A stretch of DNA of 64,000 bases from Andrena cerasifolii. Its lineage: Eukaryota > Arthropoda > Insecta > Hymenoptera > Andrenidae. Below are positions 35,620-49,646 of the stretch, piece by piece (position 1 is the first letter of the stretch; every line of letters begins with the position of its first letter). Under the pieces are notes generated by a model, which saw nothing but the letters and a program-made list of their open reading frames with translations, had not been told where the DNA came from and made no database searches. The position numbers and the translations under genes were made by a program. The DNA lies in NCBI RefSeq assembly GCF_050908995.1, contig NC_135120.1, positions 21,713,433 through 21,777,432 of the forward strand, written 5' to 3'.

Positions 35620-38600
35620 TACCCTACAATGACCTCCTTCACTCAGTCCGTTGAGTTGAATGATTTCAGTATTCGAAATTCATCAAGGTATTTCAATTAG
35701 ATTTATAAACCTATATGTAACTATCCCCAAATGTTTTTGTCTCGAAATTATGAATAAATATGTATCGAGTGCTTGCGCAGAAAGGAAGCTGTTTCGCGAA
35801 GGAAGGTAGAAGCGACACTGCTTCGTTATTTATACTCATTGGACAGAAGTTCGTGCATTAATCCAGCAGAGGAATCGTTTTAAGCTAAATACATACATCG
35901 ACCGTAATCTGAGAGCAGTTGAAACTGCGAAGCGCAATTCACAGAGAATAGTTGCGTTTATGGCCGCTTCTATCGCTTCCCCGCCGTGCCGGCACCTTTG
36001 TGAATATTTTAAGCACTCTAGAACCGTGAAATCGACGATGAAATCACCTGAACGATTCGAACTTTTATGAAAGTAAAATTCGCAGTTCAATTCGCAGAGC
36101 ATTCACGGGCATCGCATGCAAGTTACTTAAACGCATCTGTTCCCACTCACATCATTTATCGAAAACATCCCCATGGGATATGCCCTTCCTCTTTTAATAC
36201 AGAAAACATACACCTGTATATGTAGATAGCAATTCGATGTTAGTGGTTCCACCAAAAACGAAGCAAAACTCAAAGCGCATAATATAGATTCCACGTACAT
36301 TTCGTCACTGTCAATCCTTTTTTTCACCAAGGAATCGCTTGCTTCCCGTGTGCACCGCCAATGACGGGCCAGCCGGTGGGCTAAAACAAATATGAAAGCG
36401 CGTTTGATCGGATGAACCGAGGCGAGTGATTCGATGGAAGTACACGTCGGCGGCGGAGGCGTGCGCGAGTGAAAAATTCGCGGCGAAACACGATAAAATC
36501 GGGATAACATAATTCACGAACGGCCGTGAGCCGCGCCTTCCCCAGAAGGAAATTGCGCGATTGTGCGGTCATGGCGTCGGCGGAAGCCGGGCCACCGAGT
36601 CGTAAAGAGGGCCACCCGTTCGAGGAGGCTATTACTCAGAAAAAAAGCCGCGGTTCATCCCCCTGCGACAACGTTTTTGGGTAAGTACCGTCAATAAAAT
36701 GATACGCCTGCCAGCCAGCTGTAACGGGACCAGTGTAAGACAAACGGTTCGCTGTAGGAACGCGTGCATACGGTAGGGGCAATCAATTCTGCGAGATATT
36801 CCGAAACCACGGGGTACGCTCAAGCCAGGCTTTATCGTATGACGAACACCGCGTGTCGTTCCGCTCGATGAGAATCGGGAAATCTTATTGCTGGGGTCGG
36901 TTAATCTATAAAATACGACGGACATTGCCATGGCCGTGCGCTCCGCTGTGGTGGAAAACATACGTGCTCTGGGAAAGAATGTTTGACTTCTATAGGACGA
37001 GGCGTCGCGGCGCAGAGCTGACGTCAATAAGCGAAGGCAGTTCGGCGAACTGCGGGGGGTTGTATATTCCAATGGTCGATGTAGAAAATAACGCGGGAGG
37101 AATACGGCGAAGAAGAAAACGCGGTAAATGAGAAGGGAAGTGCCCACGGTTTACTGAAAAAAGAAAAACGGGAGGAAAAAGCAAACAAACCCTGTGGTAA
37201 GGACGGGACGAGGGGCGGGCAACTAGAAAGCGGAAATTTAATTAGCGGGACACACTCTTCGGACGTATCCTCATTTTCATTGTCTTCTCGGTTCATTCTG
37301 TGGCAGCCTGTTATCATTCGGTTGAAAGCAGCACGTATAAAGGCCATCTTCAACGCCAGGCGCAGCTTTAACGGGTGAATCATATTCCGCAACGGAATTG
37401 CGGCCGCGCCACTTACTAATTGATGGGAAATTGAGAAGGCGCTAAACCGAATAGGAATAAAGAACCGTTGCCTCAATAGACATGGTAACCGAATGACCGG
37501 CTTTCAATGAGACCTGTGTCGGCGAGAGTTCGTTAATAATTCGACGTGCACCTACGGAGATTCGTCGCGAATATTCCATTGCCTACATTTTCTACTATAT
37601 TCCTGTAAAATTATGTACTGTGTTCGTTTGTTCCACATACTTTAATTTCTCTTGCGAAACGGCGACGTTATTAATACGTTCACTGTACGTCTTGCTGTAC
37701 TTTCTTTTATTCTAAGTAGATACGATAGGAAGTGGAATTATCGGTATTTTAACTTGTCCACAGAGGACACGTGATTTTTAAAGAAATTATTTATTGTAGC
37801 CGTTGAAGATTAGTCGCGTATTAAGCCAGAAGATTATCCAACGGATATACAGTGAATTCAGAAAGCTAAGCAATCAGAATTGATCAGGTTAAGGCGTGTC
37901 AAGGAGGGTAGACCAGTATATGGTCAGACGCGCAGTATAAATTGCCATACGGGTACACAAGTAGTACGAATCGCAAATAAATCGTTTCTTTCGAGGGTAT
38001 GAAGCTAATTACATAATGGTACGATCGTTAATTAGAATTAATTACGGAGCACTGGAATTGCAATTATAATTTCTGTATAAAGGCGTACTCCAGATGAAAA
38101 GACGAAAATTCATTGCACAGAATACATTTTGACGCGTTGCTTTCTGCCATGTACGTAGTTTATACTTTATATCGCGCCACTTGTCCGTTGACGTAGCCGA
38201 TTCAAGCCATTCCACTCGTGCATCTTCCAGCATTCTGCCCGTCGGGGGGGGGGGGGGGGGGCAGGAGGAATTTATAATGTCGCTCTCGAGCAACGCGGAT
38301 CGGGGCGTTAAAGTTAACGGCTTCCAATATCCGACGTATACGGCTATACTGCACTCAACAGCCTGATAATGCTTTACTTGCATTATGGAAAACAGTTCGT
38401 TAAAACCGTATTATCCGCTCCGTCGGGCGACGACGTTGGCCAGGGACTCAGCTGCGCGGCGAGTCCCTCGTTTGCGATATATCGCGGTACATTGTTCGCC
38501 GACACGAGTGTCAGGTAGTGACGGATTCACAAGGAACTTTCGAATGTTATAGTGTAATTTATAACGGAATGAAAAGTTAAGTCGCGAGGAGGAGAAGCGA

Positions 38601-38830
38601 TACCGCGCTTGCAATTTTAATACGAAACATGAAACACTAATAAGTGATTTAAATGAACCTGATAAGCGATATTTCGCTTGGCGGGTCGAAGACACTTACT
38701 TCTTCCGCGCAAGCTGCCTGATTGCTGCCAACATAATTGGTTATTCCTCGGAAGTCGCAAAAAAGTGCAACTTCTCCTTTTGCACATACATTCCTTATAC
38801 TATAGACTATCAAATAATACAAGTTTCAAC
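35620..38830. other. Intergenic sequence, nothing recognised
   Basis: No gene or RNA is supported. A run of 18 G lies at 38244-38261. Long minus-strand open frames at 36.6-37.5 kb have no recognisable domain and lie in GC-rich DNA. Confidence 0.4.
38244..38261. repeat. Poly-G tract (18 bp)
   Basis: An uninterrupted run of 18 G; likely length-polymorphic. Confidence 0.9.
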
Positions 38831-39355
38831 TCGGGGTAAATTGTAACATGTTACTACTTACTCCGCTTTAAATGGTGATAAAGCAAGCTATTTGCTGGCA
38901 CACCGGAAAAAGACGCTCTAGACGAACAACAGAACAATCGAGAGTACAAAAAGTAGAAAAAAATATAAAGGCAAAAGTTAAGAAAGCGAAGATTTTGATA
39001 AAATCAGATGAATAAGCAATGATTGTTTAACTCGTGTATATCAAATGTTTAATAACGATCTGTGTTTTTATTTATATATTTTAGAAATGTTTATTTGTGT
39101 TCATATTTGTATTTAAATAAGTAAAACAGATGTGTCACGATTTACCCCGGACTGGGGCACATTGTAACAAAGGTTCAGGTTTGTTTAAGATGTAGCTCGA
39201 TGTCTAAGCGTCCAAGATTTTTTCACGTACCATCACACAATCAGTTCACCACATATGTAAGTAGTAAATCACGCAAATTATTTCCTGATTGAGGAAAACA
39301 CTTTCGAGAAGAAACTGTGAAAACTTTTTTCGTTACAATCTGCCCCGGTCTCCCC
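38831..39355. mobile_element. Degenerate copy of the GGGGAGACCGGGG-terminal element family
   Basis: The right end, read inverted, is TA-GGGGAGACCGGGGCAGATTG followed by TAAC, with the TA at 39356-39357. An internal segment near 39143-39170 carries CCCCGG and GGGGCACATTGTAAC in opposite orientations. The left side starts at CGGGGTAAATTGTAAC (38832) without the outer GGGGAGAC, so the left end is decayed or truncated. Confidence 0.6.
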
Positions 39356-39357
39356 TA

Positions 39358-41500
39358 CGCGTCACTTATATAAACGCATTCCTACGTACATTCGCGTCAG
39401 TCACCCTGTACACGTCGCTCCATTTCGCAGCTTAGTTTGAACGCGAGAAGGAAGCAGTATAAAACTGGTGTCGAAGCGTCGCGCGAGCATATCTCTCCCT
39501 AATCCGAAGAAGAGGCTGCGAATTCGAGGCTGCATTGTTCCAGGCCGCTGCCTTATCACCGTTCTCCAATTCCCTTTGGAAGCGTCCCCTGCACCTCGAA
39601 GGAATCCCGGCCGTCCTCGAGGCTCTTCGACCGGAGCCAACTCGATCTTGGGCCGTGTCGTGTATCCACGCCCACCCAACAGCACCACCGACTCGATGGC
39701 CATTGTACTTTAAACAAAGCGGCCGGCCGTGAATTGTACGGGATTTAATGAAAGAAGATCGGCCGGCCTACCCTTTCTATACGCCCGACGGAATGGCGGC
39801 CACTGTCGGCTGTCTCTAACCAGCAGCGATTTCTGAATTATTGAGGAGGTTCGGCCAAGAGAACCGTGGAATTTGTTAAACGAACTGTGAATCGACATCG
39901 GGAAATTTTTCGTAGGCTGGAGCTCGGCGGAGGAAGGCGGGGAAAAGGGACGCGTCTCGTTGTCTGAGCGTCAATTTCGCCCGGGAATCTGCCAACAGTT
40001 AATGGATTCGTGTGCTGTGAAATTTTCCCTGCTTTTTAAAAAAAATATCCGACAGTGACTCTAAACTCAAATTTCACACTTATAAACATTACACCTAGCA
40101 CCTCGCAATATCACGAATACACAGATACGTTTCCAGAAATTTATTTCAAGCAAATCCTCCACCATTTGCAGTTTGACTCCCCATCCAGTTTTCATCCTCG
40201 CCCCAAGAAAATAGCCATCTTCTATTTACAAACTTTTCGACGAACTTGTTACATTGCCCGGAATTCCTCGGCAACTTCGGCCCGCGCAGCTCGTTCAAGC
40301 AGAAATCATTAAAGTTCCCAAGACCCCGTGGAACGAATTCCGTGTTCAGTGGTGGCATGGGAGCGTCGACGTGAAAATCAGCGCGCACCTTGACGGTTAC
40401 GCGACGGCCACGTCGCGGGAATCGTCACGGGACAGCCCTGAACCGACGGTGTCGGCCGGCGAACCCTCGGAGGAGTAGGAGAAAGGTGGGACGGGCGCGT
40501 CGCGGGAAACTTAAACGCGACCGCTACAATGTAATTACCCCGCGAACTTTTTACTCGGCGCGCGGATAACTGCCGAGCAGCGCGCGGCCGTTCGCCCGCG
40601 AAGTTTACGAGCGGTTGTTCCGCGCGACAGCGACGGCGTCCGTCGAAAAATTCCTCTGAGAAACACCACCGGGACGAGCATTTCCCCGGGAAAAGTTGCC
40701 ACTTGCCACTTCCCGTGCAGCGGGGCGAGGCTCCAGTTTCGCGCGCCCGGAAAAAGCTCGCCCCGTTTCGAAAGTTTGCGTAGTCCTGTGCTCGTGCTCT
40801 GCAGTCCCTGGTGGAGGAGGAAGGAGGGACAAAAGGATCGCTGCACGGCGATTTGCTACGCCTCGAGACCGTGGGTGCTCGCCTCTTTGCCGCCGGCGGG
40901 ACGAGGGGGTGGCTTAACGACGACGGACGGAGGAGAGCCGGGGGATAACGGGGAAAACGAGTTGAACTTTTTGACGACTGCTAGCAGCGAGCGGCGAGAT
41001 AAACGTCGCCCGTTTACGAGTCCCGGCACTGACAGTAGATAGCGACCAGCATGGGTCAGCCGTCCCTGCTAGTGGTGTAACGACTTGTTTTGTCAGACGA
41101 CGGCTCCAAGGGCACAAATCACTCGCGCGACAGTGGAGATAGAGAGGAGTCAGTCGGGTCTATCGCAGAAATCGCTGCGATGGCCTTCCGAAGAGTTTCG
41201 GAAGGAGCGTTGGCTGCCAGTCGATGGCGGGTTTATGGTATCGTCATGAGACACTTGCGATTTCTGGTCCGAGGCACTTTAGCTGTGAAGCTGCACGCCT
41301 TTGCTGGCTGTGCGGAAGATTTCCATCGGATAAATTGCCTCTGTTTGCCTTGAAACAAGTTGTAAGCAGCTATTTTCAAGTAGACCTTTCCATGGCGTCC
41401 GCCACATTACGGCTTCGATTATATTCGAGGATGTATATGTACTTATATGTGGCTCCTTTTCCTACTGTTACGCCTTTTACTTTAACTCCCTACCATGTGA
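39358..41500. other. CpG-rich intergenic sequence
   Basis: No gene supported. The part from 40.3 to 41.1 kb is very CpG-rich. A frame at about 41090-41353 lacks an ATG and any known domain. Confidence 0.4.
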
Positions 41501-41905
41501 AATTCGCTCTGTAACCTCTTTCGCATCCTTCAAGCATGCAGTGACACTATTTTTTGCTAATCAGCATTAACAATTAATTATTAACTTTTACTTTTGTCAT
41601 TTTTCAACTTCACGCATACGATGTTAGTTCTTACTTTTGATTTTGTTATTTGGCCGTCTACATTTACTTTTCGTGTACTCTATTGTGTTAGTTTTAGTTT
41701 TAAGTAGCTCTAAGTGGTAAGGTTAATAACAGCTGACAGCTGTACCTCGCCTTTTGCACTCCTTCAGTGTTATATGTGCTTTCAAATCTAACTATTCTTT
41801 TTATTTTCCCTCTTTCTCTTTCTCGCTTTTTTATATGTTTTCTATTGTAAAGTCTACTGTGCAATAAAGAATTATTATTATATTATATTATATATTATAT
41901 ATATA
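41500..41905 (+). mobile_element. Possible non-LTR retrotransposon 3' end
   Basis: A pyrimidine-rich stretch is followed by AATAAAG (about 41871) and then an ATT/AT simple-repeat tail (41880-41905). This is the usual look of a 5'-truncated insect LINE or a SINE. No reverse transcriptase is visible, and neither a target duplication nor a 5' boundary could be set. It could instead be the end of an unrelated transcript. Confidence 0.3.
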
Positions 41906-43560
41906 TGGGATATTGGAAGCTAATTGCATTGAGAATTAAAGGCAACCCCGTAACTCGTTACAACGCAGTACCTATCGCGTATGCACTGTGGCCCCAGGGA
42001 TCAATAAAACGATTTTAAGCCGATTTCGCGTTTAGGGAATAAACGAACTTCGGCTTACCCGTGGTCGAAGGAAAACAATGACCCCACGCTTGCTCGCGCC
42101 GTTGATGGACATTATTAAATTTCTAGGTGAAAGACGGATGACGTGCGATTCCTGTTTAAAACACCTACGTGATAGCCGTGTATCAAATGACACAGAAATT
42201 AACGGCCAAACATGGTTCCCGGCAGGAAATCTACTTTTACCTTTATTACTGAAAAGCATTGTAACGTAGAGGTACTATATTTAAGACACATTGTGCCAGT
42301 TTCAAAATAAAAATTGCCACGACACTGTGTACTTTATCGCAAATTTTATTCCACTTTACATTCCCTTACACTTTCTCACTTCTATGATGCACAAAACTGC
42401 GCGATGAGCGACCAGTGCCATGAAATGAACACTCTAAGTAACCACAAGTTATTTCGCTTATAAAGATTTTTGTAAAATCACCCTCGCAACTTAATTGTAT
42501 TAGTAGTAAGAAACGGATGCGCGTCGCCCATCGGTCCCAGATAAATAGATTGTCGACGGGAAGGAAAAGCAGAGTTTTTCTCCGATGGAAACCAGCAAGC
42601 CAGCGTGCACGAAGGGTTAATCGTCCGAGTTGGTGGAAATTTCTCGAGCGGCCGCGATACCGGGCGAAAGAAAGCAGACCAGCAGGAAGCGGACGGGAAC
42701 CGGATACCGCGGCGGAGAGACGAAGTTTCGGGCTTTCGCAGCCCTCCACGCGGAAACGTTCTCTGATCTATCGCTACTTTAAACCAAAGGGAAAGCTGCG
42801 GCGGTCCCGTGGAACGCGGCGGTTCTAAACGAGGGGAAATCGAACTTTTCCAATTGATTCGACTTAAACTGGCGAAGGGAACCGCCGCTGGTTGAAATCG
42901 CTCGGTTCGTGCACCGACCAACTTCGCCTCCCTTTTCTTTCGCTTGTCCTTTTTCCCCCTTTCTCTGACTGGAACTTTTAGCCTCTCGTCCTTCCCGTCC
43001 ACCATCATCGCCTGTTCGTTAGACCACCCTTCGATCTTTCGACCGAACCTCGAAACCAACGGCACAAAGCGAAACATGTATCGCGAGGACTTCATCGGAT
43101 TCAGGTCCCTCTCTGGCTTCTTTGATCCCGAGGTGTGTACACACCTGGGTGCAACTATGTTTCGGTATTTTCACATCTCACCTTCACGTTTAAAGAGCAC
43201 AGATGGTCGTCGCCAAGGATTATAGTCAGTGAATTGAATTTCGCGCTGGAGTCGTTCAGCGGTGGGAACCTACTCGAGTTAATAGATAAAAGAACCAGTA
43301 GTTCGAACTAGAATAGGGTCAGGAAAGCAATAAAAATTAACAGTATACGTATATGCAGCGTGAACAAATAAATGATGAGGTATATCATCCACGTGGTCAA
43401 TCGCACAATGCGTGCCACGTAATAGTTTCTCTAAGAAAACTTATTCGTGGAACGAAGTAGTGCAAGTCAATAGATTGTCAGGCAAGTAGTACAAACTCCT
43501 CACGGCCTAGCCGATAATTATCGAACCAACACATTTACACCTGGCAAGCAAAGCGCTTAA
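41906..43560. other. Intergenic sequence, nothing recognised
   Basis: Minus-strand frames of about 120-200 codons between 42366 and 43095 are rich in Arg, Ser and Pro and show no domain. They are most likely chance frames in GC-rich DNA. Confidence 0.4.
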
Positions 43561-44280
43561 GGGGTCATGCTCAGTCAGGAGGCCAAAAAAGGGTGGTCTT
43601 TGGAAATTTTTTACTCAAAAGCTATAACACATTTCGCAAAAAATCTTTTTCCCTTTTAAGGATTGCATCTAGTGCCGTGCATCTTAATTTTTTTATTTAA
43701 AAATATTTATCAATAACTGAGTTATTGTCCATGACTCGAAGCTTCTCTAAAAAAGGGCTTCTGCGGTGACCACTGCTGTTCGAAAGTCGATCATCTAAAA
43801 TAAAAAATTCAAAAGAATTTACTTAGTATATTATATTATCTAGTATTTGAACGAAGGATTTTTTTATCCGATGCTTAGTTTCCTTTTAATTGACGAAAAT
43901 CAGGCACGACTTATGATAAAAATGGAAACTTTTACTTTAAACGTCAGCCATTTTTTCCCAAATCAATATTTCGAAAAAACCTTCTTCCAAATACTAGATA
44001 ATATAATATAATAAGTAAATTCCTTTGAATTTTTTATTTCAGATGATCGACTTTCGAGCAGCAGTGGTCACCGCAGAAGCCTTTTCTTTTAAATAGCCTT
44101 CGAGTGATGGACAATAACTTAGTTATTGATAAATATTTTTAAATAAAAAAATTAAGATGCACGGCACTAGATGCAATCCTTAAAAGGAAAAAAGAGTTTT
44201 TGAGAAATGTGTTATAGCTTTTGAGTGAAAAATTTCCAAAGACCACCCTTTTTTTCGGCCTCCTGACTGAGCATGACCCC
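43561..44280. mobile_element. TTAA-flanked foldback MITE (720 bp), piggyBac-like
   Basis: TTAA at 43557-43560 and 44281-44284 flanks perfect terminal repeats GGGGTCATGCTCAGTCAGGA and their inverse. The arms run about 290-300 bp each with few mismatches and face each other across a roughly 130 bp unpaired centre (about 43860-43990). The TTAA duplication points to the piggyBac superfamily. There is no coding capacity. High arm identity suggests recent activity. Confidence 0.85.
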
Positions 44281-47200
44281 TTAAAGAGCTTCTAGTGGCA
44301 CATTTGAAGAACCCCAAATGTGGTATTTAGCTTCTCATACCGTTGTTCAAAAAGTAATTCCGCTGTTCGAAGATGACGTGAAAACGTACCGCGGCAGGGT
44401 TGTTCTGATTCTTCAATTGGAACGGATGTTATGCGACTTCGAAAGTTCGAACGTATGTGATGCGTTTCTTGTCCCCATCGTTCTACCGTGTTTTCGAATG
44501 CGCTGTACATGTGTCGCCGGTGCTTCCATTATTCTTAAATGTCTGTCGAAGAATGGTTTCGAAGTTTCTTGCGCGGGAAGTTCCGGCGAGTACGACGCCG
44601 GAAGGGAAACTAATTCCGTAGGTACGACGCTGGAGGGAGGCAAGGGAATAAGGACGATCCGAAAGAAAGGCTGGTAACGTCACTTTCGCGGGACAAAAAC
44701 GAGGGACTATCATGCGCGATAACAGTGCACGTGCAGCACGCGAGACCGGGGAGGGATTGTCAAGCCAATAATGCATTTCTCGCGGAAAAATCCAGCAAAG
44801 AGCACGTTCGGTCCAGAGATTTAGTCATTTAAAATGCATAGAGTTCATAACTTATTCCCAGACGACTGGCGCGCCCCGCGCCAGGTATTGCAACCTTACT
44901 TCCTCCGCCTCATCCCTCAGGAAACCGCACGGGCAACGTGTTCTCATGCCCGTGGCTCTTACGTTGTCTCGCGCAGCGACTTCTATTTCGACGTTCCACT
45001 TTGTCGGGGCCTCGCCTTTGGTTTTTACGGCGATGGAACGCGGCGTCGTATTCCCAGCATCGAATTTTGCGAACGGGGATTCGATAGCACCTTCAACGCT
45101 ATCAAATTTCATCTCCCTGGATCCCACATTCTCAATTTTAATCGATACGAGATCTTGAGTTTCGATTACATACTCGACTCTGTGCTGTTTGACAGATGTG
45201 AACAGCCCGAAGGATCCTAAGTAGTTTTATTGATCAGGTGTCGTGTTATTTTAAAGACGTAGGTGCACTGCTCGCATCAGTGTCCCGTTTTTATCCAGTA
45301 ATTCTACTTCTACTCGGACTATAGTCTCTTGTCGTTTACATAGCAGAGGCGAGGCTACAGTTTTTAAATTCCATGAGCTCGATCGTGCCGCCCCTTAGCC
45401 GTAGTAAAAGTCAAAGTGAAAATGTTCCCTAACGCAATTACGCGCGATGGGTGATAACATTTTCGAGGAATTAATGCTGGAGGGGCGCACAAAGGAATAA
45501 TTTCGGCGGGTTGAAAGCGATAAAGCGTTACCCAGCCGGACCAATGGCGGCAGATATACGCGCGCGATGAAACGGACTACATCGATCTGCAACGCGCGTT
45601 GTTAATAATCGACGCCGCTCTTAAACGCCTACCTCCCCGAAAGCTGACGCTTTTACTTTCCGCTCGAGTTTTGTCAAAGGTGTCGCGCGATCGCGTGGCT
45701 GATCGCATTCGATCGCTTTGCGTACCCCCATTCTTCCGCCCTCTATACGCGGAGATAAAGAATAAAGAAATGGATGATGCAGGTACATGTACGTTGCTTA
45801 ACCAGCCTGCGTGTATAAGGCTCGCGACAAATGCGAAATCCTGGTACCTGTAACAAGCGAAACGGGGGCAACTATGAAAAACCGGTTAAAACGCCGAGGC
45901 GTGCAAAGCCTGACGCGAGAACGCCACTGAATTATTGCACGCCTCTGAGATTTTATATTTCTCTTGTGCCTCGCACGGGTCTCGCCCTTTGCGCCCCCGC
46001 ATAATGGTTTAATTGGACTCCAACACACACGTCTAACAATTAACCGCACACGCGGCAGGCCGCTCTCCCTTGAACCGCGCACCGCCACAGCTAAATGTCA
46101 CCATAAAACCGAATTATATTCGTATTAAGCCCGGTAAAAATATATTTCCTCGCCAGACGGTAGCCAGAGTTTCCATTGGGGCGGCTGTGGTCCGTTCTCG
46201 TCGATTTCCATATCGATGGCGATTTATTTTACGATCGTAAATCAGCATTTAGCTGATCCACTGGTTTCGATTACACAGGGCGTATCAATGAAAGGGTTAC
46301 AGATTTTTAGGAACGGAGATATAAATAGTATTTTCATATCTAAGAAGAATCTCTAGTAGAACTAAACACTGCTCGACACTTGAAGTATTTGAGTCGAATG
46401 GGGCTAACAATAAGAATCTTTGATGTTATAAGTTTAATGAAACTAGAGTGATGAAAGCTAGTAGACCCACGGTATCGTTACTATTACGTCCCCCAAATCC
46501 ACAACAGATTGACAACAATTTTTACCAGATCAGTGTACGTTTCGAATCTGACCCACGATAAAAGCCCCCGCGATCGTAGAGTAGGTAATCAAAGACCATC
46601 CATTAATATTAATTACGTCGTTATATAATTTTCGATGCAGACGCCTATAAAAATTTATTGACGCTAATGGCGAGCCTCCCTAGCAAGGAAATTAAGTTGA
46701 TCCCCAGCGAAGTTACCTTTCGCCATTTAAATTGCTTTTGACCTTACCCCTTTCGCGGCTTTCCCGAGTCGCGCATTAAATATTGATGAACTTAAAGGGC
46801 TCGAGATGTTCTCGTAGAGGGAGGAGTCTCTCGAAGATTTCTCTCGCGTTTCCGTCCCCGCCGTTCCGCGAGCAACATCAGCGGGGATATCCAGCAGGGC
46901 AACCAGGCAGGGAGATAACGTCTTACAGGAAGGTTGCAGGGGGGAGGCGGATAGCAGCTTCCAGCAACAGCTCGAGGAATGATTTAATAATGTGTAGAGC
47001 ATTAGTCGACCCGAGTAACGTAAGCGGGGATAATCCTTTTAACCAGTTGTCTAGGAATCCCTTTAACCCTGAAACCTGGGCGACAACTAATTCCGCCAGA
47101 TATTGCAGGGTAACAGGGACTTACATAAAGGGCCATTAGCGCCGTGCGTCATACGCAATGTACGTATGCTCCGTGGCTTCGCGTGCCCGGGCATTTTATC

Positions 47201-49646
47201 CTGCTAGTTGCGCAGACGTTCCTCTATGGTAAACGCATTTGCGCGGAATTAAATGGTGTCCTACACGGGGTGAGGTTGCAGAATGCCTGAATTAATCACG
47301 ATTACTATATACCACACACTTTTAATATTTAATTGAAGTTTTCGAGCGCAAAATTTTTTTTCTGCAGCTGTTCGTTTGAATTTTGACGGTGTCATCAGAA
47401 TTGTTACATAACCCGTCTCTTTTACATCCCATCGGGAATTAAAAATACAGCCCCCATCTTCCAGCGGAATTTTCAACATCGTTCCCTCTACTAATTACAG
47501 AGATGTCGTTGAAATTTCCGGAATTTCTGCGTTTGGGGCAGTGTAGGTAAAGACGAAGACTCCGAAATTCGACGGGACTCGGCATCTGAAAGGGTGGGCT
47601 TATTACAAGACTCCGGAGTTTATTGCCGAAAGGGATGGACCGGAGCGTCAAGCAATTTTAGACTCGTTTGCCTTCGCATGGGAATACGTCTTTTCCCCTT
47701 CAGCCGGTGGCTCTCGACCTCTTAATGGTAATTGGCCCGTATTTTCAACGAGTCTCCGGAGAGGCCGCGTGACATTGATTTAAATAATCCATAGGGTCGG
47801 ACGAAAGCTTTAATTAGGCCGGGTCGTGGCGTGGCACCGCCTGCCCTTTCCCAAATTCTTCGCCCGTACACCGATTCGACCTCCAATATTAATTCCACCG
47901 GCCTTTTATTGTTTTGTATGGAATAAATATTCATGCTCCTTACGGAGGCATTTGTAACGCTTCGTGCCGGTTATTCTTGGGGTTGCTTGTTCCTGTTCCG
48001 AGCACTTCAAGTTCAGCCCCCGATGACGCTTCAATTTTTATTGATCTCCCCTGCTGTCGATGACGTCCGATTTGAAGGGATAAGTTTAGCGTTATTGGCA
48101 AAATCAATTCGAGCCATTCGATACGCTTGATATAAATTTCTGCTTATGAGAAGAGTACGTATGTTCGCCTCGATGAGAATGAAACTTTCGAATAAGCTGA
48201 GCGCTTTGAAACAATCGTGTTAGGCAGAGGTATTTGCTATCATAAGTGAGTGTACACGGTTTAAACTTATCGGCGAGCGCGTGACAGGGTGAACAGGAAT
48301 CCGGATTGGCTCGCGAAAAGAGCAAACTGTGTCCAGTTTACCTAGTAAACAGTTGCCACTGGCATAAGTCAACGGTTTCGAGCCGTACGGCACGACTGAA
48401 ATCCGCTTAACAAACTTATCTGTCCGTTCTCCGTCGTACGAGAATATTTAACTGTACGGCCAATAATCCCCTCGACATGGCTCTGCCGCCGGGGAACTTT
48501 TCTACGGCACGCACGTCTAATTATAATTGCTCTCGGCGTTCCACTTGTCCGCCGTCGTGGCTGTAACGTCACTGTTGCGGCTACGAAACGGAAATAGTTG
48601 TGACTTTGGTGAATTTTATGAGTTTGTGTAATAGAGGTTGTTAGGAATCTCAGTAATAAACGAGATTTATGACACAGCGACGAGAGGACACTGGCGAACT
48701 TTCTGACAATGGATGGCGCGTTTGTATCGTGCATTGTTATCACTCGCGATACGATTACGATTCTCATAAAATAGAGGATCACAGCTTATTTGAATTCAGT
48801 TCTTGAATTACGGCCTGTAACTTAAGGAAGCTTGCAGATCGATTAGAATGATTGATAATGGTGAAAGGAGGGAAGGCTAAAGGTCCATGTAATTGATAAA
48901 ATTCTAAATGCATTGCTGATTAATCAGCAGCTGTTCATTAAGCCTGAATTTCAATTTGGTTCAATTGATCCATCGATATTTTTTTTTTCAAAGGCTCCTT
49001 AAAAAGAGCAGTAATTGAAGTGTTTCTATTATGTACTTAGCTTCCAGAAGCTACTGACAGTATTGCGGTGGAATAACTATTGCGAGTGTTTTAATATTGC
49101 AGATGTAATGGGTGGTAGCCACGTTCGAACAAGTGAATTCTGGGAATATCGTCATTTCAAGTGCTAATGTAAATGATCAAATTTTCCAACAGAAATTGAA
49201 ATTAATAAGAGCGTAATCTAATGAAATTAACGAACACCGATTCACCGGTAACGTGTTACGAGGATATATTTTATGCATTAATGTCGGACGAATTTTAAAC
49301 AAGTTCCCAGCGACATAATTCATCTCACATCTGATAAATTTAATTGCGCTCGACAACGTATCGTTAGTTGATTTGAAACCATAAAAGTTGATATATAGTT
49401 CCACTCGACGTTAATGTACGAGCATTCGTAACTCAACGCTCGCCTGTTTAATTACTATCGTGTTTTAATTAGATGCATTTATAATTATCAGATAACACGT
49501 TCACCAGTAACCGTACTTCTTGATATTCACATGGGCGCTTCTGGAGTGTCCAGAGTTTAATTGAATTTTCAGGACTCGCGTGTACACTCAGGGACGTCAC
49601 TTTTAGAGATCAACCTAAATCGCAAAACGAATGAAATAAGGTCGTA
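44281..49646. other. Intergenic sequence, nothing recognised
   Basis: No exon, RNA gene or element is supported. Composition alternates between AT-rich and CpG-rich blocks; short open frames overlap on both strands without domains. Confidence 0.4.

Noticed and set aside
36632..37147. 171-codon minus-strand open frame starting with a hydrophobic segment
   Set aside because: The hydrophobic start is Phe-rich from pyrimidine-rich DNA; the rest is Arg/Ser-rich and unlike any family I know.
42478..43095. 205-codon minus-strand open frame
   Set aside because: Rich in Arg, Ser, Pro and Lys without a domain or splice context; expected by chance in this GC-rich stretch.
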